NCBI RefSeq assembly: GCF_009795715.1 | Contig: NZ_WTCR01000003.1 | Coordinates: forward strand, 1 to 64,000 | DNA: 64,000 nt | Reading direction: 5' to 3' | Source: Labilibaculum euxinicum | GTDB lineage: Bacteria > Bacteroidota > Bacteroidia > Bacteroidales > Marinifilaceae | Shown: positions 52,738 through 61,982 of the stretch, piece after piece | Layout: every line of letters begins with the position of its first letter | Numbering within the stretch: the first letter of the stretch is position 1 | The notes under the pieces: generated by a model | What the model was told of the DNA's origin: nothing | The model's database searches: none | Seen by the model: the letters and a program-made list of their open reading frames with translations, nothing else | Position numbers and translations under genes: made by a program

Positions 52738-54300
52738 ATGAAGATTCTCTTTTTTAAAGAAAATAAAAGAATGTATATAAAAAAAATAGTTTTAAGTACA
52801 ATTATAGCTATGTGTTTTCTTGGATGTAAATCCACTGAAAATCAATCAAATACAAATAAAACGGAAAGGGTTAAGGAAAAACTAGTGGAAAAATTCGCAG
52901 GTGTTTCACCGAAGCTTAGCTCTGACAATGCGAATCCTTTATTGGACTTTATGTTTACTGCCGATCCAACAGCGGTTGAGTATGAAGGAAGAATTTATGT
53001 CTATGCAACCAATGATCATCAACAGTATGAGAACGTAGGAAAGGACGGAAAAAACACATATCATCATATTCGTTCACTGGTCATGATGTCTTCTGACGAC
53101 ATGGTCAACTGGACGTATCATGGTCTTATAAATACAGCGGAAATTTCGCCATGGACTCAGAATTCATGGGCGCCTTCAATAACATCTAGAGTAGAATCTG
53201 ATGGAAAGACACATTTCTATTTGTACTACTCTAATAGTGGTATAGGAACAGCCATGCTTACCTCTACTTCTCCCGTTGGTCCCTGGAGTGACCCATTAGG
53301 GAAAAACATAGTTGATAGTTCTGTGCCTGGAGTCAATTGCGAGTCTCCATTTGATCCTGGAGTTGTTATAGATGACCAAGGTATGGGGTGGCTGGCTTTT
53401 GGAGGAGGAACACCTAAAACCGAATACATGCCAGGTAATTCTCGTATTGTTAGACTAGGAGAAGATATGATTAGTCTTGCTGGTGAAATTGCTGAGATAC
53501 CTGCTCCTTATTGTTTTGAGGCAAGCGAGCTTAACTTTATAAATAGAACCTGGGTTTATACTTTTAATACAAGCTGGAAACCGCGCACGGAATGGCCTTA
53601 TAAGAATATTGATAAACCTAGCCAATGCAGTATGTCTTATATGACAAGTAAAACGCCTTTAGATTCGGATAGCTGGAAGTATCGCGATAGCTACTTTAAG
53701 AATCCTGGTGATTACCACGTGGGACCTTATACAAATAACCACACGCATCTGTTTCAATTTAAAAGGAAATACTATATAGCTTATCACTCCATGTATTTAC
53801 AGGATTATTTAGGCACAAAAGGTGGTTTTCGCAACGTAAGTATTGATGAAATACAGGTGGATGAAGAAAACGTACGCATACACATGGGAGAAGCGACTTA
53901 TAAGGGGCCTTCTCAACTTAATACATTAAATCCATTTGTTATCCAACAAGCAGAAACAACTGCTGCCACTTCTGGACAAGTTCAATTTGAAGCTTTTGGT
54001 AATCCAGGTAATATGGTTGTTAAAGGAAACGAGGATAAACAATGTCTCATGGTACGAGGCGCTGATTTTAGTCAACATATTCCTGCAGAATTTGAAGCTA
54101 GGGTAAAAGGAAAAGGTAAGATAGATGTCTATGTGAATGATTTAAAAGGAACAGCTGTTGTTTCTCTTATATGTGATAAAGACGAATGGATTACTCTGTC
54201 AAAGAATGTAGAAAGAAAAATAAAGAAGGGAGTGGGGAATATCTATTTTGTATTTAGTGGAAAAGATTTTGTGTTTGATGAATGGCAATTTAATGATTAA
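52738..54300 (+). CDS. GH43 glycosidase lipoprotein with CBM6-like C-terminal domain
   Basis: The frame of 520 residues starts at 52738, but the Met at 52771 (MYIKKIVLSTIIAMCFLGC) gives a proper lipoprotein signal. A five-bladed GH43 propeller (about 55-400) shows the expected triad: base Asp76 in TADPT, pKa-tuning Asp206 in SPFDPG and acid Glu261 in CFEASE. The last 130 residues (FVIQQAETTAATSGQVQFEA, NIYFVFSGKDFVFDEWQF) are a CBM6-like beta-sandwich. GH43 enzymes usually remove or cut arabinose or xylose units. It would trim side chains or backbone pieces of the PUL substrate. The distance to the GH5 stop (200 bp, with a strong hairpin) implies a separate promoter. Confidence 0.87.
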   Translation: MKILFFKENKRMYIKKIVLSTIIAMCFLGCKSTENQSNTNKTERVKEKLVEKFAGVSPKLSSDNANPLLDFMFTADPTAVEYEGRIYVYATNDHQQYENVGKDGKNTYHHIRSLVMMSSDDMVNWTYHGLINTAEISPWTQNSWAPSITSRVESDGKTHFYLYYSNSGIGTAMLTSTSPVGPWSDPLGKNIVDSSVPGVNCESPFDPGVVIDDQGMGWLAFGGGTPKTEYMPGNSRIVRLGEDMISLAGEIAEIPAPYCFEASELNFINRTWVYTFNTSWKPRTEWPYKNIDKPSQCSMSYMTSKTPLDSDSWKYRDSYFKNPGDYHVGPYTNNHTHLFQFKRKYYIAYHSMYLQDYLGTKGGFRNVSIDEIQVDEENVRIHMGEATYKGPSQLNTLNPFVIQQAETTAATSGQVQFEAFGNPGNMVVKGNEDKQCLMVRGADFSQHIPAEFEARVKGKGKIDVYVNDLKGTAVVSLICDKDEWITLSKNVERKIKKGVGNIYFVFSGKDFVFDEWQFND

Positions 54301-54562
54301 TTCTCGGAGTTATTTTATTGAAGCCAATATATAATTAGATATTCAATCAAAAAAGCTTTACGATTAAATATTAAGCTATTGATTATTATGCTGAGTAAAA
54401 ATATCTAATAATTTGAAAAAAATAAAAATAGAATTAATTAGAACATTGTAATAATACTCTTTGCAGATTTCGGGGCTTAAGAATTGGATTGTGTTTTATT
54501 GAAAAGTAGATAATAGAATTTAAAAATTTTAAATATAAACCGTTTTAAAATAGTATTAATTT
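54301..54562. other. AT-rich gap before the fucosidase
   Basis: These 262 bases are AT-rich, with no ORF, hairpin or RNA gene that I can support. A promoter for the GH29 gene and the enzymes after it could lie here. Confidence 0.3.
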
Positions 54563-56215
54563 ATGAAAATCGTTTTTTCTACCATAATTTCCTTATTGTG
54601 TAGTTTAATGGTGTTGGCTCAGGAAAAAAAAATGGTAGTAGTAAATACCAGCAAAGAGCCCGTTACACCAGGTGAATTTGAGCCAACATGGGAGTCGCTT
54701 CAGCAATACCAAACACCAAAATGGTTTCGCAATGCCAAGTTTGGCATTTGGGCACATTGGGGGCCACAATGTCAGCCCGAGCAAGGTGACTGGTACGGCA
54801 GGCTTATGTACGACGAAGGTAGTCCCCAGTACAAATGGCACTTGGAACATTATGGGCATCCTTCTTAGGTAGGCTTCAAAGACGTGATTCATGACTGGAA
54901 AGCTGAAAATTGGGATCCAGAAAAGTTGGTGGCCCTTTATAAAAGAGTTGGAGCACAATATTTTTTCGCCATGGCAAACCATCATGATAATCTGGATTTA
55001 TGGGACAGTAAGTACCAAGAATGGAACTCTGTACGTGTAGGCCCAAAGAGAGACATCATGACCGGATGGGCAGAAGCAGCAAAAAAGTATAACTTGCCCT
55101 TTGGGATAAGTGTACATGCGTCCCATGCATGGACATGGTTTGAAACTTCCCAGCGCTCTGACAAGAAAGGACCATTGGCTGGTGTACCTTATGATGGAAA
55201 CCTAACCAAAGAGGATGGTAAGGGCACTTGGTGGGAAGGGCTTGACCCCCAAAATCTTTATGCACAAAATCATCCCTTTAGCAAAGGAAGTGAAGATGAT
55301 ATTACGTCCTTATGGGGTGGGCAGTGGAATTGGAAAAATGGGGCATCCCTTCCAGATCAAGAATGCTGTGATAGATTCTACAACCGTACCATGGATCTCA
55401 TCAATAAGTATAATCCGGATTTAATTTATTTTGATGACACGGCTCTGCCGCTTTGGCCAGTTAGTGATGCTGGTTTAAAGATTGCTGCGCATTATTACAA
55501 TACTAATATGTCCATCCATGATGGAAAGCTAGAAGCTGTCTTATTTGGAAAGGTACTGACCGATGAACAGAAAAAATGTATGGTGTGGGATGTGGAAAGA
55601 GGCGCGCCAGATAAAGCACAAGCAGATGCTTGGCAAACCTGCACATGTATTGGCGATTGGCATTATAACAGGGCTGTTTATGATGAAAACCGATACAAAT
55701 CGGCAAAAACAGTCATACAAACTTTGATTGACATCGTTAGTAAAAATGGTAATCTACTGTTGAATATTCCAGTTCGCGGAGACGGAACGATTGATGATAA
55801 GGAAGTAGCTATTTTAGAAGGCATTGCAGCCTGGATGGATATAAACAAAGAGAGTATTTTTGATACGTGTCCGTGGAGGGTGTTTGGCGAGGGGCCAGTG
55901 GCTGATGAAGCTAACCCTATGCAAGGTCCTGGTTTTAACGAAGGCAAAACACAATTGTCGGAAAAAGATATTCGCTTCAATCAAAAAGGGACTATTCTTT
56001 ACGCCTCAGTTTTAGAGGTTCCTTTAGAAGATATTACCATAAAATCACTAGGTAAAAACAAAGTGAATTTCAAAATAAAAAAGATCGAAATGCTTGGTAG
56101 TAATGAAAAACTCAAGTGGAAACAAAAAGCAGGGGTCTTGGTAATTGAAAAACCTAAAGATGTACCAAATGATATGGCGGTAGTATTTAAGATTGAAAGA
56201 AAATTTAACAACTAA
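54563..56215 (+). pseudogene. GH29 alpha-L-fucosidase interrupted by an in-frame TAG
   Basis: Two frames, 54563-54865 and 54869-56215, are in the same phase and separated only by TAG at codon 102 (54866-54868). Joined, they give a normal 550-residue GH29 with a signal peptide (MVLAQ), FGIWAHWGPQCQPEQGDWYG, ENWDPEKLVALYKRVGAQYF, the likely nucleophile in LIYFDDTALPLW, and NGNLLLNIPVRGDG. The sequence around the stop reads HYGHPS-stop-VGFKDVIHDWK; a Lys codon (AAG to TAG) is the simplest original. The rest shows no decay, so the mutation is recent, a sequencing error, or read through. GH29 removes alpha-L-fucose from side chains. The start 263 bp after GH43 and the next gene 8 bp downstream fit an enzyme operon. 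Confidence 0.85.
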
Positions 56216-56223
56216 GAAAATTC

Positions 56224-57381
56224 ATGAAAAATACAATTATAATGAATACCAAGTTCTTAGGCAGAACAATGTTAGCGACTCTTTTATGGGTTGCCACAAT
56301 ATCATGCGGAAATGCAAATAATGATATAGAACCATTGCTGGATGTTTCTAAAGTATTGATTTCCTTATCAGCAGAAGGGGGAACAGAAAATATAACAATA
56401 ACAAGTAATGACAACTGGAGTGTTGATGGTTTAACATCATGGTTGGAATTAAACCAAACCAGTGGCAATAGTGGTAACGTAGAAATCCAGTTGACAGCAG
56501 AACTAAATGACACAGGTTCAACACGCTTCGCCACATTGAGCATCTCCCTGAAAAATGGAGAGATTCAACAATTGGTTAAAGTATCACAGGTTTCTCAGAG
56601 TACGCCCGTAGCACAAGCGGATCCCAATTTTTACATCTTTCTTTGTTTTGGACAATCCAATATGCAAGGCATGGGGGCAATCGAAAGTCAGGATAAGACG
56701 GTAGATAGCCGTTTCAAGGTGTTTCAAACACTGGATTGTTCAAACTTGAATAGGGAAAAGTCAACGTGGTATACAGCTGTTCCGCCTACTTGCCAATGTA
56801 ATTCAGGGCTTTCGCCTGCCGATTATTTTGGAAGAACTATGGTTGAAAATCTGCCAAATAACATCACTGTGGGTATTATAAATGTTGCTGTTGCAGGATG
56901 CGACATCAGGCTGTTTGATAAGGATAAATACCAGGACTACGATTCTACATCTACCGATGCCTGGTTTACCTCCATTATAGACGGTTATGATGGAAATCCA
57001 TATCAGTATTTGGTCAGCCTGGCAAAACTGGCTCAAAAGGACGGTGTGATCAAAGGGATTCTTTTACATCAGGGTGAAACAAACTCGGGGCAGCAAGAAT
57101 GGCCAACCTACGTACAGAAAATATATAATGATATGTTGACAGACCTATCTTTAGAAGCCAATTCTGTTCCTCTTTTAGCAGGTGAAATGTTCTCTGGTGA
57201 TAATAATTGCTGTTCAAGTATGAACACCATTATAGGAACGTTACCGGAGACGATTCCAACAGCGCACATTATTTCTTCGGATGGATGTACTGGACAGGAT
57301 GCTGCCCATTTTGACTCAGCGGGTTACAGAATCTTAGGAAAGCGATATGCAGATGAAATGCTTTCTCTATTGGGCTATTAA
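56224..57381 (+). CDS. SGNH/SASA-type carbohydrate acetylesterase with BACON domain
   Basis: This 385-residue protein has a lipoprotein-like signal ending ISCG (a lipobox is likely at TISC). A BACON domain (about 36-125; LDVSKVLISLSAEGGTENIT) precedes an SGNH hydrolase of the sialate-O-acetylesterase/CE6 type: catalytic Ser145 in FGQSNMQG, HQGETN in the middle, and Asp359/His362 in DAAHFD. Members remove acetyl groups from hemicelluloses such as xylan, glucomannan or xyloglucan. It starts 8 bp after GH29. Sharing a BACON domain with the GH5 suggests both are displayed on the surface and work on the intact polymer. Confidence 0.87.
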   Translation: MKNTIIMNTKFLGRTMLATLLWVATISCGNANNDIEPLLDVSKVLISLSAEGGTENITITSNDNWSVDGLTSWLELNQTSGNSGNVEIQLTAELNDTGSTRFATLSISLKNGEIQQLVKVSQVSQSTPVAQADPNFYIFLCFGQSNMQGMGAIESQDKTVDSRFKVFQTLDCSNLNREKSTWYTAVPPTCQCNSGLSPADYFGRTMVENLPNNITVGIINVAVAGCDIRLFDKDKYQDYDSTSTDAWFTSIIDGYDGNPYQYLVSLAKLAQKDGVIKGILLHQGETNSGQQEWPTYVQKIYNDMLTDLSLEANSVPLLAGEMFSGDNNCCSSMNTIIGTLPETIPTAHIISSDGCTGQDAAHFDSAGYRILGKRYADEMLSLLGY

Positions 57382-57481
57382 AGAATAAAATGAGGATGGA
57401 GAACGAGGAGTGGTTGGTTTCACTCTTTTGATTGGTGGTTTCCAGTATGAACGATGAATAGTAGACTTAATAAAAAATGAA

Positions 57482-59998
57482 ATGTCTGATAATCAAAGAA
57501 TATTTATGAAATTATCCGATTCAACCAATGGCCAGACCTATGTCCTAGAGCAAAAAACAGTAGGTTTTAAAAGGTTGAAGCCAAGCTGGAAAAAGGTATT
57601 AATAGTTTTTTTGCTTTTTATCAATGGCTTGTCAGTTCATGCCCAGCAACAGGAGGGTATTCATAGGAAACAGCTGTTTGATGACAACTGGAAATTCCTT
57701 TTAGGCGATACTGCTGCTGTCAGTTCAAAGGATTTCAACGATGAGAGTTGGCGTAAACTCGATTTGCCTCACGATTGGAGCATTGAAGGGAAAGTCAATC
57801 CCAAAAATCCGACAAAAGGAGGAGGAGGATATTTTCCGGCAGGAATTGGCTGGTATCGGAAAACCTTTCGGGCACCCGACGCATGGGAAGCTGAAAAAGC
57901 AGCTATTTATTTCGAAGGTGTTTACATGAATTCAGAAGTCTTTATCAACGGAAAATCGTTGGGCGTTCATCCGTATGGCTACACATCGTTCAGCTACGAC
58001 CTTACACCATATCTTAATTTCGGAAAGGAAAACGTTATTGCTGTGCGGGTAGATAATTCGCAGCAGGTAAACAGCAGGTGGTACAGTGGCTCTGGAATCT
58101 ATCGCCATGTGTGGATGAGGGTGAGCAATCCGGTTCATGTGGCTCATTGGGGTATAAACATCACAACACCTGTTGTATCTACAAAAAAGGCAACCGTACA
58201 GATAAAGACATTAGTGAAAAATGAAACGACTTCAACACAAAGTATTGTTGCTAAAACTATTCTTTGGAATAAAAGTTCTAAAATAGCAGGAAAAGGTCAG
58301 GTGCAAATAGAGCTTCCTGCAAACAGCGAAAAGGAAATTACTCAAACAATAAACGTGTCAAATCCTTTGCTTTGGACACCTGAAACCCCCAATTTATATC
58401 AGGCTCAAATTCAGGTATTAAAAGATAAAAAGGTACTTGATGACACAAAAACCAGTTTTGGTATTCGTTCCATAAAATTTACTGCCGAAAAAGGGTTTCA
58501 GCTTAACGGCAAAACAGTTAAGATAAACGGAGGTTGTGTGCATCACGATAATGGTTGCTTGGGTTCTGTTGCTTTCGACCGTGCCGAGGAACGCAAAGTG
58601 GAGTTGCTCAAAGCTGGTGGATTCAATGCCGTTAGAACGTCGCATAATCCACCTTCCGAAGCATTTTTGGATGCCTGCGACAGATTAGGCTTACTGGTTA
58701 TGGATGAGTCGTTCGATTGCTGGAAAGTTGGGAAAAACAGTAACGATTATTCTAAATATTTCAACCAATGGTGGGAAAGTGATTTATCATCAATGGTATT
58801 GCGCGATCGCAACCATCCTTCCATTTTCATGTGGAGCATTGGTAATGAAATACCGGAACGTGGAAAACCTGAAGCTGTGAAAACAGCGATTATGCTTATT
58901 GAAGAGCTTAAAAAAATGGATAATACCCGTCCGGTAACTTCGGCTATTGTTGAAAGTGGCAAGGATTGGACAATAATGGACTCGCTAATGGATGTACACG
59001 ATGTGGCGGGTTATAATTATCATCTGTATAGTGCGCCGGACGATCATAAAAGAGTGCCTGAAAGAATGATTGTTCACACGGAATCCTATCCAAAAGATGC
59101 ATTTGTTAATTGGAAATTGGTACAGGAGAACAATTACGTTATCGGTGATTTTGTATGGACGGCGATAGATTATCTTGGTGAAGCCGGTATTGGTAGAACG
59201 TATTATTCTGGCGAAACACCTGGTGAAAACTGGGATAACGATATGTTTCCCATTCATGCTGCCTATTGTGGTGATATTGATTTGATTGGTTGGAGAAAAC
59301 CCATTTCGCATTACCGAAGCATGTTGTACAATAATAACGAAAAATTATATATGGCCGTTCGCGAACCTGAACCAGAGCCATTGGAAATCAAAACAACATG
59401 GTGGTCGGTGTGGCCAACTTGGGAAAGCTGGACCTGGCCTGGTTTTGAAGGAAAAACTGTTCAGGTTGAGGTATATTCCAAATATCCTAAAGTAAGACTG
59501 TATCAGAACAACAAGCTGGTTGGTGAACAGGCAACAACGAAAGATCAAGAATACAAAGCCACATTTTCAGTTACTTATGCATTAGGAGAGCTAAAGGCGG
59601 TTGGAGTTGAGAATAATAAAGAGGTTGAAGCTACTACGCTGCAAACTGCCGGCAATGCTGCAAAAATAAAACTTACAGCCGACCGAAAAGAGATATTGGC
59701 CAATGGACAGGATTTATCATACATATCTGTAGAAATTACGGACAAGGATGGAATAATCCAACCGAATGCCACAAATCGTTTGCATTTCAAAATTGATGGC
59801 CCCGGTGTAATTGCAGGAGTTGATAATGCCAACATCAAAGACACCGACTCTTATGTAGATAATACACGAAAAGCATGGAAAGGGAAGGCATTGGTGGTGA
59901 TAAAAAGCAATCATCATGTAGGTGATATTATATTATCGGTAACATCAGATGGATTGGAGGAAAAAAGTATAATTATTAAATCAACACAAAAAAATTAA
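57482..59998 (+). CDS. GH2 family beta-galactosidase-type enzyme
   Basis: This 838-residue protein may start at 57482 or at the Met at 57509; both precede an internal signal-like stretch (WKKVLIVFLLFINGL, ending SVHAQ). In order: GH2 sugar-binding domain (about 60-235; FDDNWKFLLGD, LPHDWSIEG), Ig-like domain (about 240-345), TIM barrel (about 350-640), and DUF4982-like plus Ig-like domains at the C-terminus. The likely acid/base is Glu456 in SIGNE and the nucleophile Glu534 in HTESYP. Beta-galactosidase activity is the best guess for this GH2 type. It ends 3 bp before the first GH97, so the two are co-transcribed. It differs clearly from the GH2 at 7907. Confidence 0.9.
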   Translation: MSDNQRIFMKLSDSTNGQTYVLEQKTVGFKRLKPSWKKVLIVFLLFINGLSVHAQQQEGIHRKQLFDDNWKFLLGDTAAVSSKDFNDESWRKLDLPHDWSIEGKVNPKNPTKGGGGYFPAGIGWYRKTFRAPDAWEAEKAAIYFEGVYMNSEVFINGKSLGVHPYGYTSFSYDLTPYLNFGKENVIAVRVDNSQQVNSRWYSGSGIYRHVWMRVSNPVHVAHWGINITTPVVSTKKATVQIKTLVKNETTSTQSIVAKTILWNKSSKIAGKGQVQIELPANSEKEITQTINVSNPLLWTPETPNLYQAQIQVLKDKKVLDDTKTSFGIRSIKFTAEKGFQLNGKTVKINGGCVHHDNGCLGSVAFDRAEERKVELLKAGGFNAVRTSHNPPSEAFLDACDRLGLLVMDESFDCWKVGKNSNDYSKYFNQWWESDLSSMVLRDRNHPSIFMWSIGNEIPERGKPEAVKTAIMLIEELKKMDNTRPVTSAIVESGKDWTIMDSLMDVHDVAGYNYHLYSAPDDHKRVPERMIVHTESYPKDAFVNWKLVQENNYVIGDFVWTAIDYLGEAGIGRTYYSGETPGENWDNDMFPIHAAYCGDIDLIGWRKPISHYRSMLYNNNEKLYMAVREPEPEPLEIKTTWWSVWPTWESWTWPGFEGKTVQVEVYSKYPKVRLYQNNKLVGEQATTKDQEYKATFSVTYALGELKAVGVENNKEVEATTLQTAGNAAKIKLTADRKEILANGQDLSYISVEITDKDGIIQPNATNRLHFKIDGPGVIAGVDNANIKDTDSYVDNTRKAWKGKALVVIKSNHHVGDIILSVTSDGLEEKSIIIKSTQKN

Positions 59999-60001
59999 AG
60001 C

Positions 60002-61921
60002 ATGGGAATATCATTGAAACAACCTCTCTTTTTTTTATTTTTTATTTTAAGTTCGTTTATTATAAATGCTCAGGAAGTAATTTCACCTAATGGGAACATA
60101 AAGATTGTTTTGAATTTGCCCAAAAACAATGCTTCTCATGAATGTTTTTTTAAAACCTTATATAAAGTTGAAAACAGGTTTGTTGAAGTTTTGCCCGATT
60201 CTAAATTAGGTATTAATCGTACCGATGAGCAGTTTACAGATAACCTTCTTTTTATTGCAGCATCGAAACCTGTTTCAATACACGATAAGTATAAAATGGT
60301 TTGTGGTAAACGCTGCCTATGCGAAAATTTTGGTACTGAAAAAACATTCAGTTTCCAAAATTCCAATCATCAACCCTTAAATATTGTTTTTAGGGTTTAT
60401 AATGATGGTATTGCATTTAGATATGTTTTTCCTAATTATTCTGATTCTGCAAAAAGCATTATTGGTGAAGAAACAACCTATGTTTTGCCCGATAGTACAA
60501 GCCGATGGATGCAGCCTTATGAAAGGTCATACGAAAATTTTTATCCGTTGAGTAGAACGGGCGTTGATAAGCAAAGGAAGCAGGAGTGGGGTTATCCTGC
60601 ATTATTTAAAGTCAATAATCAATCAATTTGGGGGCTGATTTCGGAAGCAGATATCAGCGAAAATAATTGTGCTGCTAAACTATGCAATCTGAAAAATGCT
60701 AAGGAATATCAAGTTACATACCCTTCTCCTCGTGATAATTTCAAGCAAACAGGAGTGAAAGCCATGTTACCTTGGAACTCACAATGGCATACGCTAATAA
60801 TAGGTCAATTGTCTGATGTAGTAGAATCTACTTTAATTACAGACGTTAGCGAATCTAATAAATTAACAGAAACAAGTTGGATAAAACCGGGTCCAGTTTC
60901 GTGGATATATTGGGCAAACAATCGAGGTTCAAAAGACTACAAAAAAGTAGTTGAATATGTTGACCTTGCTGAGGAAATGAATTGGCCTTATGTGCTGATA
61001 GATTGGGAGTGGGATGTAATGGGCAATGGTGGTAATATAATCGATGCTCTGAACTACGCAAAAAGCAAGGGAATAAAACCAATGATATGGTATAATTCAG
61101 GTACAATTTGGCTCGACCCAACGCCGAATGACAGGCTGTTGACTGCCGAAAAACGTGCTAAAGAGTTTGCGTGGCTCAATAAAATAGGTGTTTTTGGCAT
61201 AAAAGTTGACTTCTTTGCCGGAGACCAGCAGGATATGATGAAATATTATATAGACATTTTGAAAGATGCAGCAAAATATCATTTGATGGTGAATTTTCAT
61301 GGGGCAACAGTTCCCCGAGGCTGGGCTCGTACATATCCAAATTTAATGTCAACTGAAGCTGTATATGGTGCAGAATGGTATAACAATCAACCTGTATTGA
61401 CTGATAAAGCTGCAGCCCATAATACCACGCTGCCATTTACACGTAATGTAATTGGTTCAATGGATTACACTCCGGTTACTTTTTCAAATTCACAGCATCC
61501 GCATATCACATCGTATGCTCACGAGTTGGCTTTGTCTGTTGTATTTGAATCAGGGCTACAGCACTTTGCAGATAGTCCATCAGCGTATGAATCTTTACCA
61601 GCAGAACCAAAAGAATTTCTGAAAACCGTACCTGTTGCGTGTGACAATACAAAACTTCTGGATGGTTATCCAGGTGAAAAAGTAATTATTGCCCGTAAGA
61701 AAGGAAATCAGTGGTATATCGGTGGGTTAAATGGAAAAGATGAATCCCAGACTTTAATAGTAAAGTTTGATTTTCTGGATAAGGGAAGCTATAATTTCCA
61801 GCTTATCAAAGACGGGAAGGATGATAAATCTTTTTCTTCAGAAATAATAAGAGTGAAGAGAGGGGATGCATTGAAAATTGAATGCCTTCCACGAGGAGGG
61901 TTTGTTGGTGTGATAAAGTAA
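60002..61921 (+). CDS. GH97 glycoside hydrolase (alpha-galactosidase/alpha-glucosidase type), first copy
   Basis: This 639-residue protein has a signal peptide ending IINAQ. An N-terminal beta-sandwich (about 25-280; SPNGNIKIVLNLP, VFRVYNDGIAFRY) precedes a TIM barrel (WIKPGPVSWIYW, VLIDWEWD, GIKPMIWYNSG, GIKVDFFAGDQQ, NFHGATVPRGWARTYPN, GSMDYTP) and a C-terminal beta-domain. Asp403 (KVDF) and Glu452 (STEAVYG) match in spacing the nucleophile and acid/base of retaining alpha-galactosidase-type GH97 enzymes; this mechanistic call is tentative. Periplasmic location is likely. It begins 3 bp after GH2 and is followed 61 bp later by a second GH97. Confidence 0.88.
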   Translation: MGISLKQPLFFLFFILSSFIINAQEVISPNGNIKIVLNLPKNNASHECFFKTLYKVENRFVEVLPDSKLGINRTDEQFTDNLLFIAASKPVSIHDKYKMVCGKRCLCENFGTEKTFSFQNSNHQPLNIVFRVYNDGIAFRYVFPNYSDSAKSIIGEETTYVLPDSTSRWMQPYERSYENFYPLSRTGVDKQRKQEWGYPALFKVNNQSIWGLISEADISENNCAAKLCNLKNAKEYQVTYPSPRDNFKQTGVKAMLPWNSQWHTLIIGQLSDVVESTLITDVSESNKLTETSWIKPGPVSWIYWANNRGSKDYKKVVEYVDLAEEMNWPYVLIDWEWDVMGNGGNIIDALNYAKSKGIKPMIWYNSGTIWLDPTPNDRLLTAEKRAKEFAWLNKIGVFGIKVDFFAGDQQDMMKYYIDILKDAAKYHLMVNFHGATVPRGWARTYPNLMSTEAVYGAEWYNNQPVLTDKAAAHNTTLPFTRNVIGSMDYTPVTFSNSQHPHITSYAHELALSVVFESGLQHFADSPSAYESLPAEPKEFLKTVPVACDNTKLLDGYPGEKVIIARKKGNQWYIGGLNGKDESQTLIVKFDFLDKGSYNFQLIKDGKDDKSFSSEIIRVKRGDALKIECLPRGGFVGVIK

Positions 61922-61982
61922 AATAATCAAGGAATGTATTATTTGTGATTCAAGTAATATTAATACAAATAAATTAGGAAAA

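Noticed and set aside
54563-56215. Programmed stop-codon readthrough or amber recoding in GH29
   Set aside because: No recoding structure or tRNA is seen, other genes show normal stop use, and the IS remnant nearby also has ordinary nonsense mutations. Point mutation or sequencing error is simpler.
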